A DNA stretch of 64,000 bases from Chloranthus sessilifolius. Lineage: Eukaryota; Streptophyta; Magnoliopsida; Chloranthales; Chloranthaceae. Position numbers and translations under genes: made by a program. Numbering within the stretch: position 1 is the first letter of the stretch; the number at the start of each line of letters is the position of its first letter. The notes under the pieces were generated by a model. That model had not been told where the DNA came from, made no database searches, and saw only the letters and a list, made by a program, of their open reading frames with translations. Location: assembly GCA_021018995.1 (NCBI GenBank), contig CM037598.1:47135185-47199184 (forward strand), in the 5' to 3' direction. Of this stretch, positions 33,641 to 46,052 are shown piece by piece.

Positions 33641-34840
33641 CAAAAGCAGCAAGGCATTCATCATTGAACTCAAAGGGAACATCCTGGCACAACAGGTAGC
33701 AAAGAGGCTTGGAAATTTTGCTGAAGTCCTTGAGGAACCTCCTATAGAACCCAGCATGGCCCAAGAATGACCTGACTTTCTTGACAGATTTGGGAGGGGG
33801 CAAATGTGCAATTAAGTCAATCTTAGCCTGATCAACCTCTATTCCTTTATGGGAGACAGCATGTCCTAGGACAGTGCCTTGAGTTCGCATGAAGTGACTC
33901 TTTTCCCAACTCAGAACTAGGTTGGTCTCCTCACACCTTTGCAGCACAGAGCTGAGATGGTGTAGGCATTGGCTAAAATCATCTCCATAAATGGAGAAAT
34001 TGTCCATGAAGATCTCCAAAAACTTGTCAATCATGTTAGAGAAGATGGCTTACATACATCTTTGGAAAGTGGCAAGTGCATTACACAACCTAAATGGCAT
34101 CCTTCTGTATGCAAAGCTTCCAAATGGGCATGTGGATGTGGTTTTGTCTTGGTCTTAGGGGTAGACAGGGATCTGATAGTACCCTGAATATCCATCAAGA
34201 AAATAGTAATAGGCCTTGTCTGCCAACTTGTCCAAGATTTGATCTATGAAGGGCAATGGGAAGTGATCCTTACTGGTTTTCTCATTGAGCTTTCGATAAT
34301 CTATGCATACCCTCCACCCCGTGGTCTATCTGGTTGGAATAAGCTCACCTGAGTTTGCTTCCATTACTGTGATCCCGAATTTCTTTGGTACTACCTGGGT
34401 AGGTGCCCACCCATTGAGAATCCGAGATAGGGTAAATTATCCTAGCATCGAGGAGTTTGACTACCTCCTTCATCACCACTTTCTGCATGTGTGGGTTGAG
34501 TTTCCTTTGCATCTCTCTAGAAGGTTTAGAGTCTTCCTCAAGATAGATTTTATGCATGCACACAGCAGGATTGATCCCCCCTAAGTCTGCTTCCATTACT
34601 GTGATCCCAGATTTCTTTGATACTACCTGGGTAGGTGCCACCCATTGAGAATCCAAGATAGGGTAAATTATCCTAGCATTGAGGAGTTTGACTACCTCCT
34701 TCATCACCACTTCCTATATGTGTGGGTTGAGTTTCCTTTTCATCTCTCTAAAAGGTTTAGAGCCTTCCTCAAGATAGATTTTATGCATGCACACAGCAGG
34801 ATTGATCCCCCCTAAGTCTACAATGGTCCATCCTATTGCC
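33570..34840 (-). pseudogene. Athila-like reverse transcriptase (element D)
   Basis: Palm and thumb blocks are readable: IFMDNFSIYGDDF at the active-site position (about 34000), HLSSVLQRCEETNLVLSWEK, KGIEVDQAKIDLIAHLPPP and SFLGHAGFYRRFLKDFSKI. Upstream are GGINPAVCMHKIYLEEDSKP and NPHMQKVVMKEVVKLL. Broken; clearly the same clade as element C. Confidence 0.82.
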
Positions 34841-35960
34841 CTCTTATGCCTTTTAGCACACAAAGTAGTTCTTTTTCCTGCTCAAGGGTGAGGGAAGAAG
34901 AAATTATCACTGACAATTTATTATTGTCTCCTAAAAAAGCATATTTCAAAGATTTTGGGAGCTGCTTTAATGCCACAGTTGGGGGACTGATGAGGGAAGG
35001 CAATAGGGGTGTCTTAGAGGGTGGTGGAAGTGGTAATAGAGCAGGCCTCCATGGGTGATGCTGTGTTGGCTTTGCTTCAAAGGATACACTCTTCACATGT
35101 TCAATCTCAAAGGTGGAGGCCTTCTTTTCCTCTATTTCGTTCCCTACTTTGTCAAAAACATTTGACCACTCATTACCATGTAGCAGCATATCTAAATTTT
35201 CTTGCGCAACCTCATCTATCACATATATGGAAAAATAGTCCTCATCGAGATGGGGTTGATTGGCTGAGTTGTACACATTCAATTTAACCTTCATGTTCCC
35301 AAAGGATACTTCCATGACTCCTGACCTGCATTGTATACAAGCATTAGCAGTGGCCAAAAAGGGCCTTCCTAATATTACAGGCATGGAAGTAATACACTTG
35401 CTTGGTTCCATGTCCAGCACCAAAAAATCAGCAGGGTAAAAGAATTTGTCAACCCCAACCAAAACATCTTCAATGATCCCCACAGGCTTTCTTTCAGATC
35501 TATCAGCTAGTTGTAAGACCACATGTGTGGGCTTCAATTCTCCTAATCCCAGCTTCTCATATACTGTGTATGGAAGCAAGTTCACACTAGCTCTGAGATC
35601 TAACAAAGCCTTTTCAATGGTATGATCCCCAATGATGCAGGGGATAGTGAGAACTCCAGGGTCTTGGAGTTTGGCTGGGGTGGTTATAGTCAATATCTGC
35701 TTCACCTTTTCTGCCGAAAAGACCTTCTTGGATAAATGTATCCTAGACTATCTTTTATGGGTGCACAGGTCTTTCAAGAACTTGGCATAGGCTGGAATTT
35801 GCTTGATTGCATCAAGTAAAGGCAAGTTGATCTTTAATTGCTTAAAAGTTTCCATCATTTCCTCTATTTTACCTTGCCCTTTGTCGAAAGGGGAAGATGC
35901 TTGTAATGCCTTGGGAAATGGCAAATGTGGGACTACTCTCTCATTTGTAGTCCTAGCCAA
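34841..35960 (-). pseudogene. Athila-like protease region (element D)
   Basis: Minus strand: EMMETFKQLKINLPLLDAIK and AYAKFLKDLCTHKR (about 35760-35870), then the protease core KALLDLRASVNLLPYTVYEK (about 35555-35615), LADRSERKPVGIIEDVLVGV, PVILGRPFLATANACIQC and FGNMKVKLNVY. The same order as in C. Confidence 0.83.
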
Positions 35961-36065
35961 CTGGTCATCTGTCGTTTTAACTTTATTATTTTCTTGAGAA
36001 TCCTCATTCTCTTTCTTATTTTAACTGGGTGGTTCCTGCTGTGTCTTTCCGAAAACCACTTCTTT

Positions 36066-37400
36066 TTATTTTCCCAAATCTCTGGCAGGCTCACAACTCA
36101 CTTGATTATCTACCAGTCGTCCACTCCTCAATGTAGTAACAGATTTAGCTTCCTCTTGGGTGGAGGAAACATCATCCACTACAAATTGTTCCCTTGGGTT
36201 ATCCAATGGTTGGCTAGGCAGCTTCCCTTCCTCTCTCTTAGTCAAAGCATTAGACAGCTGCCTAAGATGGTCTTCTATCTTTTTGATGCTTTGGCTGTGA
36301 GAGTGCACAATTTGAGTAAAGGGACCCAAATTCTACACTGAGGCCAAAACTTGCTCCTCGAAAGAAGGTTCTCTCATAGCTGGAGGGGGTGTAGGTTGCT
36401 AAACAGACTGGGCCATGGGCTGTTGGTAATGAGGCTGGGGAACATAACTTTGGTGGTAGGGTTGAGCATTTCTGTAGGGCTTGGGCTGCTATGGTTGCTG
36501 CTGCTGGTTTGGGTATGCATCTTGTCTCCACCTCAAGTTGGGGTGGTTCCTCCATTGATACCCAGGAGGAGGCTATTGCCCATAGGACTGAGTGGCAGCC
36601 ACATGCTCCGTAATAAAATATGGAAACTAGATAGCTGATGGGCATTCTTCAATGGGGTGGGTAGGGGATTGGCAGATAGCACATGCCTCGTCCACCCTAG
36701 CAGCCATGGGTGACTACATTGCTTCCATGAGCTTATCAAATTTTGTGTTAGGATGTCCACTTTCCTCTCTAAATCACTTTGCACATTTACCTCAAATATC
36801 TTCCCTCTGGTGGTATTTTCTTTCACCACTCTAAGAGGATCTAGGTCCCTAGACAAGGTCTCCCTTTGCATGAATTTCTCACTAATGATATCAAACAACT
36901 CCCAGGCCTCCTCAGCAGTTTTATGCAGGTAGGTGCCACCACAAGAACCATCTACCATGTCTCTGCTTTTTGAATCAATCCCTTGGTAAAAACTTTGAAC
37001 CAATTGGCATTCAGGGATTTGATGGTGGGGGCATTTATTTAGGAGTTCCTTGAATCTCTCCCAAGCTTGGTGAAAATCCTCAGTTGAATCTTGGGAAAAT
37101 GAGATGATGCCCTTCCTCAACTAGCTTGTTTTGGACATGGGGAAGAATTTGGCCAAAAATTGACATTGAAGATTAGTCCAGGACTGAATGTTGTTGGGTG
37201 GAAGCATTGACAACCATGTCTTGGCTCTATCCTTCAATGAAAAAGGAAAGAGTCTCATCCTGGTTGCTTCCTCCCCCAAACCAGTGGTGTTGAAATTGGT
37301 GCAGAGTCCTAAGAATTCATCAATATGTTTATAAGGATCCTCTTTGGTTAGGCCATGAAATGAGGGTAGCATCTGGATTATGGAAGACTTTATTTCATAA
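36066..37400 (-). pseudogene. Athila-like gag (element D)
   Basis: Starts near 37372 with MLPSFHGLTKEDPYKHIDEF, then RLFPFSLKDRAKTWLSMLPP and QFLAKFFP. A second open stretch has DFHQAWERFKELLNKCPHHQ and DMVDGSCGGTYLHKTAEEAW, followed by a Gln/Pro-rich section toward 36300. No clear CCHC knuckle was seen. Confidence 0.83.
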
Positions 37401-37916
37401 TTTCCTTGAGTAGCTAGGAACTGAATGCAAAAGGGGGAATTGTAAACCCCTAGTGCATTAAATTCATTGAGAGTTCAAGGCTGCTGTTGCTCACCCATTT
37501 CTAGAAATTCAGCTACAACAGATGTGAGTGGAGTTTGTCTAGATCGGAGAAGCCTTTCAACCTCTAGATTTAAAGGGACAATCTGAGGTTGGAAAGTTCT
37601 TCTCCCAAACATACACCACTCAAGATCTAATGCGGAGCAATTCTTCAAACACAACAAACAGGAACAAAAACAAATGACTACTGAATCTAAAAATTAACAA
37701 ATCTAACAAATGAAGGGGAGTAAAGGGATGCAAACTCAAGAGTAGCCTCCAGCACAATGCTCCTCTTTCGTAGCAGCTCCAGATCTGGTGAAATACAAAC
37801 AGAATACTGAAAGACAACAAAACTTATAGAGTTAGTAAAAAAAAAAATCAAACAAACTACTGCAGATCTATGGTCTAAACTAAATCAAACTTAGATCTAC
37901 CAATTTTAAAAACATC
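37401..37916 (-). other. Element D leader
   Basis: Between primer site and gag on the minus strand. Short frames here (37475-37657, 37620-37820) show no family resemblance. Unlike the leader of C it holds no obvious word cluster. Confidence 0.55.
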
Positions 37917-37934
37917 TCCCCGACAGCGGCACTA
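37917..37934 (-). other. Primer binding site of element D
   Basis: Minus-strand TAGTGCCGCTGTCGGGGA starts six bases after the LTR end, the same offset as in element C. It is a diverged tRNA-Asp-type site. Confidence 0.7.
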
Positions 37935-37940
37935 AAAACT

Positions 37941-39992
37941 TGTTAGGGTATTCCAATGTGCTGATTTATTGTGTGACGATAGTAAAACAGGGGATGGATT
38001 CAACACATCTACAATATCCTAGGCCTGCAAGATAAAGGGCCCTTTATAGCAAGTTTTAATAAGTAAGGGAATTTTCACAGGGAGGTGAGTTTAAAATATG
38101 GTCAATCTTCAGATCTGTAAGAGATCTGGCATCCTAACTAATGCTAAGGAAGCTAAGAAAAAGGGGAGAGCTTAAACAAGGTTGTCGCTTGAACTAAACT
38201 ATATTTGAAATGGAAACTACTAAGATCGAGTCCAGAGATCTAGATCTTGCAAATGGAAGGGTTTAAAAATAAAAAATGGAGAAGAGCAACTTGGAGATTG
38301 GTCTCACTGCGATCAAGTTGAGCTGATCATGTTACAGGGGTCTCAAAGCACACAAATCCCTCAGCTGGCTACAAGCACAGCCACAGGGTAGAAGGTTCCA
38401 CTCTAAACCAAAGGATTTAACTGATCTTAAGGCAATGGTCTCTCCACTTTAATGGCCACAGACCATCCTATAGACTTCATCCGATCCAAAGGTCTATGGT
38501 AGAAGAATCCAATTGAAACCAAGGATTGGACTGCTCTTAAGGCTATGATCTGTCCACTTTAATGGTCACAGATAATCCTATGGAATTCCTCCAAACCAAA
38601 GGTTTCAACCAGAGCATTAAAACCACTATAGATGCTACAATTTCCTGGTCATAGACACAAGAAACTACAGGGATATCAAATCTAGGGAGCCCAGATGGTA
38701 TCCAAGAGGTTTACCAGTTAAGTGGGTGAGCTGATCAATAGACTCCTCTACACAAATCCAATCGAGCACCAAATGAAACCAAAGGAACTATAAATCTAAT
38801 TAAATCAATAGAAACAACATTTACATTGTAATAAAACTCGCTCTACAATGAAATGCTCTCAGATCTGTAGTTTGTGCAACAATTAACCCATAATAACACT
38901 CTCAACCTCACCCAATTACAGATCTAAGCTCTCTCTTCGCTGCTCCAAGGAAATTATCCAACCATGGTTGAGCTAAAAGAGGGAAAATGGACTTTCACTG
39001 CAAGCTCTGATCTCCAGAAATTGATCCAAATCTTGATCTCCCCCAATTGAAATTGGGGATCTCCATATATAGCTTTCTCTCTTATTTTTCTCGCCAATCT
39101 TCCCTTCTAGAAGGTCCTCAGAGTTTGTTAGAGTTTTGTTAGAGCACGTGGGTTGGTTAGGGTTCCCTAAGGTATCTTTTAGATCGTCGTGTCGATCACC
39201 AATGTGCCTTGATTTGCATGCAGCAGGTCACCAAGCTGCAGCATGTGAATCACCGATTTTCTGAGAAGTTCTTCACACGATTTGGACAGGTTGAGGAAGC
39301 TTTCGACAGGTTCAAATGGAGCTTTTTGGTCCTTTCTTTATGTTCTCAGATCTCTTCAATAGGTTTCGATAGGATGAGTCTTCTCTTAAAGCTTTAGCAT
39401 TCTCAGCCCTCTGCCTAGAGCATTTGATAGGTTGGGGAAGTTTTTCGATAGGTTGGAGGACCATTTCGATAGGTTCCGCTCCCGCGTCTCCATCTCGATA
39501 GGTTCAGGAAACCATTCGATAGGTTTCTCTTACACCTCAGGCAGGCTTTTAATAGGATGGTTTCTTCCTTTCTTTTAGCTGTCCGATAGGTTCTATTGAA
39601 CTCCTCAATCCACACAAATCCATACTTCTTCTGCCTTCAGATCCTATCGAAACCTTTCCAATTGTATCAATTCCTCCTTTCTTTTCTTTCAGCTCCTATC
39701 GAAGTCTTCAGATGACCTCTCGAGAGGATGTTTTCATCCTGTTATCACTTCCTTTGCCTTACCCTGCTGTAGCCATGCGCTCCAAGGGCCTAATGGTGTG
39801 TAGCCCTCTTATGTGCCATTGCTGGTTCTACACTGTGCTAAGAGATGGACTTTCTTGTGTGGCATTCTTAAGTGGTTTTCTGTATTTCTCCTATCTTTTA
39901 TTTCTATCTATAAAATAGACTCAACAAAGGTTTCACAGTTCCATCAAAGGTCAGGTTAACGGGTGAAAACTGGCATTTTTCACTACTTAACA
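37941..39992 (-). mobile_element. Element D 5' LTR (2052 bp)
   Basis: Plus-strand ends TGTTAGGG and CTTAACA. Aligned with 26887-28953. Word cluster at about 39275-39730, and a TATA-like CTATATATGG near 39072-39062 on the minus strand. Confidence 0.93.
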
Positions 39993-40786
39993 ATAAGATG
40001 TACCAAGATCTAAAGAGAAATTTTTGGTGGAGTGGTTTGAAGTAAGATGTCGCCGAGTATGTTTCTAAGTGCTTGGTATGTCAGCAAGTGAAGGTGGATC
40101 GCAGGCATCCATCTGGTTTATTATAACCACTACCAATACCATAATGGAATTGGGAATCTATTTCCATGAATTTTATTTTGGGATTACCACAAACAGCGAA
40201 AAAACACAATGCTATTTGGGTAGTTGTTGATAGACTGACCAAGTCAACCCATTTCTTGCCATACAATATGACTGATACGGCACGTAGGCTTACAGAAATG
40301 TACATGAAAGAGATTGTCTGATTGCACGGTATTCCTATGAGCATTGTCTCCGATCGAGATCCGTTGTATACCTCACAATTTTGGTAGAAGTTTCAAGAAG
40401 GGGTGGGTACGAGACTAGACTATGGTTTCGCATTCCATCCACAGATAGATGGAAAAATCGAAAGGGTAAATCAAATCATAGAAGACATGCTATGAGCTTG
40501 TATGTTTGATTTTTAAGGATCATGGGATCATCATCTACCCCTGATCGAATTTGCATACAAAAATAGCTATCAGACGAGTATCTGTATGGCACAACATGAA
40601 GCATTGTATGGGAGACGATGTAAATCTCCAATCAATTAGGAAGAAATAGGAGAAAAGTTCAGTTTGGGTCTAAAAATTATTGAAAGTACCATTGAAGCAG
40701 TACGGTTGATTTGTGAAAGGTTAAAAGTCGTACAGAGTAGACAGAAGAGCTATGCCGACCTTAAAAGAATGAGTGTTGAGTTTCAG
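39993..40786 (+). pseudogene. Tekay integrase, core part (element A)
   Basis: Resumes after element D with MYQDLKRNFWW and CLVCQQVK (end of the zinc-binding region), then the catalytic core: WVVVDRLTKSTHFLP (about 40215), GIPMSIVSDRDPLYTSQFW (about 40330) and LPLIEFAYKNSYQTSI (about 40540), to SYADLKRMSVEFQ. Broken at several points. Confidence 0.85.
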
Positions 40787-40869
40787 ATAAACTTAATGCT
40801 TTAGTTATGATACAAACTCTGATATATATGTACATGTAGTCGTAATGTTAATACGATACATTTTTTCAG
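40787..40869 (+). other. Intron-like spacer before the integrase C-terminal domain (element A)
   Basis: An 83-base AT-rich stretch ending in a T run plus CAG, placed between EFQ and MGDSVFIK. Element E has a 73-base GT...AG stretch at exactly the same protein position (54215-54287). Confidence 0.55.
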
Positions 40870-41289
40870 ATGGGAGACAGTGTCTTCATCAAGATTTTGC
40901 CTAAAAAAGGCGTAATGCATTTCGAGAAGCGTGAAAAGCTAAGTCCATGTTATGTGGGACCATTTGATGTTTTGGGACACATTGGAGAAGTTGCTTATTG
41001 GATTGCTCTACCACCACAACTCTCAAGCATGCATAATTTGTTTTATGTGTCGATGCTGAGATGATACATGAAGGATCCAACACACGTCTTAGATTACCAA
41101 CCGATCGAAATTCAGGAAGACTTGACAGTTAGGGAAGAGCCGATACAAATTCTCGATCAGAAGGAACATGTACTACACACTAAAAGGATCCCATTAGTGC
41201 TTGCCAAATGGCGGAACCATTCATCGGAAGAGGACACATGGGAATGCGAGTCAGACATAAGCGACGCGCACCTGCAGTTGTTTGAGTGA
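40870..41289 (+). pseudogene. Integrase C-terminal domain and chromodomain (element A)
   Basis: GDSVFIKILPKKGVMHF and KLSPCYVGPFDVL form the C-terminal domain. LDYQPIEIQEDLTVREEPIQ, VLAKWRNHSSEEDTWE and HLQLFE form the chromodomain, which in chromoviruses steers integration toward marked chromatin. Best open stretches are 40870-41064 and 41068-41289. Element E carries the close counterpart. Confidence 0.88.
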
Positions 41290-41914
41290 AACATGTGTTA
41301 AATTTTTGTTTTGTAATGAGAAATTGCATCCAAATTACTTGTTATATTACATGTTAATCTGGTGATGGGATGAATTGTGTACAATCGCAATCGATGAATG
41401 ATGTGTGAGACCCGTAATTTTGTTAAAATAAAGGGTTGACAGGTGCAAGGATTAGTGGTCAATTGTATGTGTTTTAAAGTTCAAAGAATAGTTGGAAGTT
41501 GGGAAAAAGGAAACCCAAAATAGAAATCAATAGGAAAAAGAGGACCCGTGGGCTCGCGAGCCCGAGGTCCAAATCTCGCTTGCACGAGTCACTCAGGAAG
41601 AAAAAAATAATAATAAAGAGAAGGGAATTCAATTCCTTGTGGCGGACTGATGGCTCGCGCGCCCGAGCTTGAGTTGTCGCGCACGTGAGAATCAGGCTAT
41701 ATAAAGGTTTTAACCCTTTTCTTGGTCATTTCGAGTGAAAGGAAAAGTGGGATTTTAGGGTTTATCTTCTTCTTCATGGGAACTGCCCGAACTTCTATCG
41801 AATTGCACAAACCATCGATCTCTCAACAAAATTCCTTGATTATTTTACGCACTAAAGGTAAGCTTTACCTTTTTAAGTAGTTCCATTTCATTCTTTTTGA
41901 GTAAAAACCCTAGA
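41290..41914 (+). promoter_or_regulatory. Promoter-like segment upstream of the extra gene (element A)
   Basis: No coding sequence. A cluster of CpG-rich inverted words spans 41550-41691 (GGGCTCGCGAGCCC is a perfect palindrome at 41550-41563). TATATAAAG follows at 41698-41706. A leader follows, with an intron-like stretch (41858-41913, GTAAGC to CCCTAG) ending just before the first ATG of the extra gene. Related CpG words occur in the 3' LTR at 44930-45097. Confidence 0.6.
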
Positions 41915-43250
41915 ATGGCACCAAAATCCCCGAATCCAAAACAGAAATCGGCCATCAAATTGCCAAGTTCTAAGTGAGCTAAGGTAGTTCCTCCACCGGA
42001 TACTCTTATCCAACCCCCCGAATGGTAGGAGTTTAAAACATTTGAGGTCAAATGGTCATTTCACGATGACATCTTCGATGACCAACCAGAGAGGCATTGG
42101 ACCTTAAATTACCTTAAAACGATCGGGATGAAATCCATTTTGCGGCCATTCCATGATTATTACTACCCACGCTTGGTCAAGCTATTTTTTCAAAACCTAT
42201 GAGTGGATGAGACGAACACCAAATTGATCACTGCCATTGATGATTGGACCCTTGTGTTTGACCAAAGGAACATCTCACGAGCAATGAATTGCCCTTGGCA
42301 GTATGTAGCAGATGGGGGTTCCCAATCCCCGATCTGTGAAATAGTGAATTTTCATCACATTGTGGCTTAGATGACCCATGGACAAACCAAAACTAGCAAA
42401 TCGATTACGAGGGTCAAGCTGTCGAAGCAACTGTGGCATTTAGACATCATTATTAAGAAGAGCCTTTTTCCTTTGGGCCACGAGCAAGAAAGATGAGACC
42501 GGATCCTCCAATCTCTCATTACGGCTCACTAAAATAGGTTGTTCAACGTGCCTGTCTTGGTGAGAGAAGGAATGATGAATGCCAAGGAACGTACCCAACC
42601 CAGCGCACTTCCAACGGTGTTAAACCGCTTACCCTATTCTTGATTGATCTAAAAAATGATTGAGCAATACGAGCCCTCAACAGACACCGACGGTTACAAG
42701 GTTCACCCGGATGAACTCCTCTATATGGATAATGTCAAAACTTCTCAGGTTACGGACATGAACCTTAGCTATACTAGTCTATAAGGAAGTGTAAGAAGAA
42801 GTAAGGAAAGCAAGATAGCGAGACGTGCACAACAGCCCCAAGAACAGCAGCAACCCCCTCACCCAGGACCTGAGCAAGCAACTCAGCCTCCAATACCTCC
42901 ACAACAAGTTCCTATTCAGCAACAATTTCCTTCATATGGTGGTGTGGACTTTGCTGCTAAGCTCTTTAGAAGAATGGATTTGCAGGACCGGGCACTACCG
43001 AGGTCGAGCAGCAAAACCAGTAGATCACATGCCAGCTCCATTATCATGAGGCATTGCTGACTGACTCGATGCACTACATGTACCCTTTGGACTATTTACA
43101 GCACATGACGGCATCACGAGCCTATGTACCCAAGGCTTTTAGTTCGGGAGTGAGAGGATCTGAGGAGTTTGATGAGTAGGTTGGTGGTGCTGAGGACTCA
43201 CAGGCGAGTTCGGCCGATAGAGTTTATTTTGGAAATGTGATGTGATAATC
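41915..43250 (+). pseudogene. Extra ORF after chromodomain, PF20167-like (element A)
   Basis: Begins MAPKSPNPKQKSAIKLP, a basic Lys/Pro-rich start also seen in element E (MASKKKTATKIPVSRPKL). The domain follows: WSFHDDIFDD, IGMKSILRPFHDYYYPRLVK with LFFQN, then IDDWTLVFDQRNISRAM. The C-terminal half is Gln/Pro-rich. Tekay elements normally stop shortly after the chromodomain, so this gene is an addition to the usual layout. Function unknown. Broken at several points. Confidence 0.7.
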
Positions 43251-44091
43251 ATATTATAGTTTGAGGGTGTTTTGAGTTCTAAAACTATGGTGGCATGGTT
43301 GCCACATGTGGATCGTGTAAATTTTGGGAGGTGAATGATTGCATCGGTCTAACTTGGCCAAAATATGTTTTCTTTTGAATATGAATGAGTATTTTATTTT
43401 GTGGGTTGTGTTGTATCCATTACGGTTATTTGATTGGTAGCCTTTCGTTATATATAAATGTGCTATGATCGTGTGGCTAGAGGGTTGCCAATGTGAATGT
43501 TGTGGATATGTGAAATGTCAATGTTACATTGTGGATTTGCGTGCAGGTAAGATGATCCTATTAACTTTGCTAATTCGGAATGTAATAGCTATTACTATGG
43601 ACGTGTTTTCATGCAGGGTATAGATATGTCGTGCTATTACAGTACGTAAACGTTACTTGGTGTGAATGGTTTTGCTTTAGAGTGTTTAAACACTATTATA
43701 CTTTCGTCGATGAATCTATGGTGTATGTTAGCATTGTAAATTCTGTTATGGGGGTCAGAACAATGTGGAAGCATGTTTTTCCTAAATCTGTGTGTGGTTG
43801 GTTATGGATGATAAGCACCAACTTTGATTGTTGAAGTTCTCTTGTGCATGTGTGTGGATATGTAGAGTTTGTATTTTTGTCAGGCACATTGGTTCAATTA
43901 GCTTTAACTAATTAAATCTTCGGATTATTGATATAGTTATGCTCTCTTGTAGGGTGAACGTCTTCTCACTTTGGCTTAGTAACTTATTACTTTAATACTG
44001 AGTGTATCTTTTTGTAGCTTAGCTGTAGGCACTTATTAGCGAGTTCGAATCCGAATCACTTACGTCAATTTTCGAGGATGAAAACTTTTAT
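43251..44091 (+). other. Element A 3' noncoding region
   Basis: Between extra gene and polypurine tract. T- and GT-rich, with no recognisable gene. It ends with the Tekay-typical TTTTCGAGGATGAAAAC near 44070. Confidence 0.65.
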
Positions 44092-44104
44092 AAGTAGGGG
44101 AGGA
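44092..44104 (+). other. Polypurine tract of element A
   Basis: AAGTAGGGGAGGA immediately before TGTAATATCC. Element E has GGGGGGGAGGA before TGTAACACC. Confidence 0.8.
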
Positions 44105-44929
44105 TGTAATATCCCCAAATTTTGGAATACTATAAGTGTGTTAGAGAGGCAAGTGTTGGTCACAGTATATAGAACCGTTATAGATCTTGTTAAGAGTGCA
44201 TGATTTTTGAAACCATCTATATTTCGTTTGATTGTGTTATAAATGGCTAACACATTATTACGGTGTTGTGGCTTAGCACCATGTTGATTCCTTGTTGGTA
44301 AGAAACAACATTTATGGTGAGGTATATGGGCTTGACACTGAGTGGAAGCTTTTGGGATAAGAACAAACAAACATGTGTGTGTGTGTGGCCTCACATTGAA
44401 GCAAACACTTTTGGATAAGACCAAACACACATGGGAATGTATGTGTGCTTCACAAGGAAGCAAACATTTTGGATAAGGGGGGGGGGAATAACCTCTCACG
44501 CAAGCCTTATTGGCTTGTTCTTATTTTGCTAGAGAGTTAGAAAGAGATAGAGAGAGGGTTATGAAAGAGGATAAGAGTTCCCACATGATTTGTGTGCTCC
44601 GAAGCTCTTAACCTTCGTGATGTTTTTTTATCTCGTTCGAAGGAGTAGTTGCCATCAATTGCGATGTTGGAAATGTTGAGGGGCGTGGAGTGTGGCATAA
44701 TGGGTTTTTGAAACCCATTGCGTGTAAAGGGGGAAACACAAATCGCTTCGATCCTTGCTTATGAATCACGTAGATTTCACTAGCTTAAAAGGTGAGAAAT
44801 CGTAACTCAATGGTGCTAGAATTGTAGAATAAAGTATGTAGAAACTAGTGTGAAGAATGTAGGTTTAAGTGATGGAAAATCGTGGGAAAAACAAGTTCAA
44901 AAATTCTGAAATTTGAAGTGTTTCTGAAT

Positions 44930-45097
44930 CTCGCTCGCGCGCGCAAGATGACTTCAGATGGGCTCATGTGAGCCTCGCGCGCACGAGGGAAAGAGGCAAA
45001 ATAGAGATTCTAGTGAGCCTTTGATGGCTCGCTCACATGAGCTGGATAGGTTCCATTAGACTTGCACTCCCAACCCTGTATATCGCACGTGAGCAAC
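44930..45097. repeat. CpG/CATG inverted word cluster in A LTR
   Basis: Words such as TCGCTCGCGCGCGC, GGCTCATGTGAGCC, CCTCGCGCGCACGAGG, GGCTCGCTCACATGAGC and CGCACGTGAGC. These are variants on a GCTCGC...GCGAGC theme also present upstream of the extra gene (41550-41691). Confidence 0.75.
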
Positions 45098-45956
45098 AGA
45101 GTTAGTGTAATTTTGGTTGTTTTCTCTTGAAATTCTGGGTGACTTCGATCGTTAGGCTTCCTTTGGCTTTTCTAAAGGGTCTTTGGATGATTTGGGATGT
45201 AGGTTAAAGAAGTGAACATCCGTGTGAAGCCTTGAATAGTTTAGTGTGATTTTACTTATGGCGTGACTGAGGTAGGGGAAACTTATTAACATTAAATCTA
45301 ATGTGCTTTGTATAGATTGAATGATATGATAAGATAAGGCATGATAAGTTGATGTGCATTTAAACCTTTGATTTACAAATCTTTCAAACAAGCTATGTAA
45401 ATGCAATTCGAAATGTGACGTGAGAAGTTTGTTAGTGTGAACTCTGAACTCGTGTTTGGATTCTAGATTTGAAAACTAATTATAATGTAATCACTTTACA
45501 CTGCTTTGAACTATAAGTTAGAATTCGCACATTTATTTAAGGTTCACATGAAGCAAATCCCAAATTGTGCTCCGGTACGATGGGATATTCGTACATTCAT
45601 ACCGGTCAACGATGAACTTCGTTCGGCACAAGTATCCCTCACAACGCAGGGGCTTGGGCAAATTATGAAAAATGATTCATTGAATGATGATGATTGGGGA
45701 TTCCAATCGGAATATGTGTGGCTTTCGATGTTAGATTTGCTTGGAATAGTATTTAAGTTACGTTTCACAATTTCAAACAAGTAATTGAATTGTGTCTGTG
45801 TGATTAATGTTCAGCATTTTGAAATCCTTGTAAAATGTGCAATGGGCTTATGAAATCAGTTATGGCAATTTATGCTTTGAAATATAAGACTAAATGCTAA
45901 TAATGTTTCCCTCATTGAGCTTAGACTGTTAGCTCACCCTTCGACTATACGTCACA

Positions 45957-46052
45957 GGTGTCACGTTAGAGAAGGAGTTCGATCCAGAAAGCAATCCAGA
46001 GTACATTCCTGAGGAGGAGACTGAGCCCCTTCCATGCAAGTTCTTCCCATAG
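45957..46052 (+). other. Conserved acidic coding-like stretch in the Tekay LTR
   Basis: After a CACAG, the frame reads LEKEFDPESNPEYIPEEETE and ends CKFFP plus stop. The 5' LTR at 8722-8817 reads LEKDFDPKSDPEYISEEEIE, and element E (about 48840-48740, minus) reads DLEKEEDPDYVPEDEEE in the same phase relative to the CACAG. Possibly a terminal exon; function unknown. Confidence 0.5.

Larger units (their letters stand above)
26887..39992 (-). mobile_element. Element D: Athila-like element, whole length, nested in A integrase
   Basis: 13.1 kb on the minus strand. The 5' LTR is 39992-37941, followed by a primer site near 37934-37917, gag, protease, RT, RNase H, integrase, a short extra-gene remnant and a 3' noncoding part, and the 3' LTR is 28953-26887. 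The LTRs differ by roughly 6-7% by eye, so it is older than C, perhaps two to three million years at the borrowed rate. Coding parts are broken at about ten points, and a stretch of about 230 bases occurs twice in tandem. Its family word is TCGATAGG. Confidence 0.92.
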
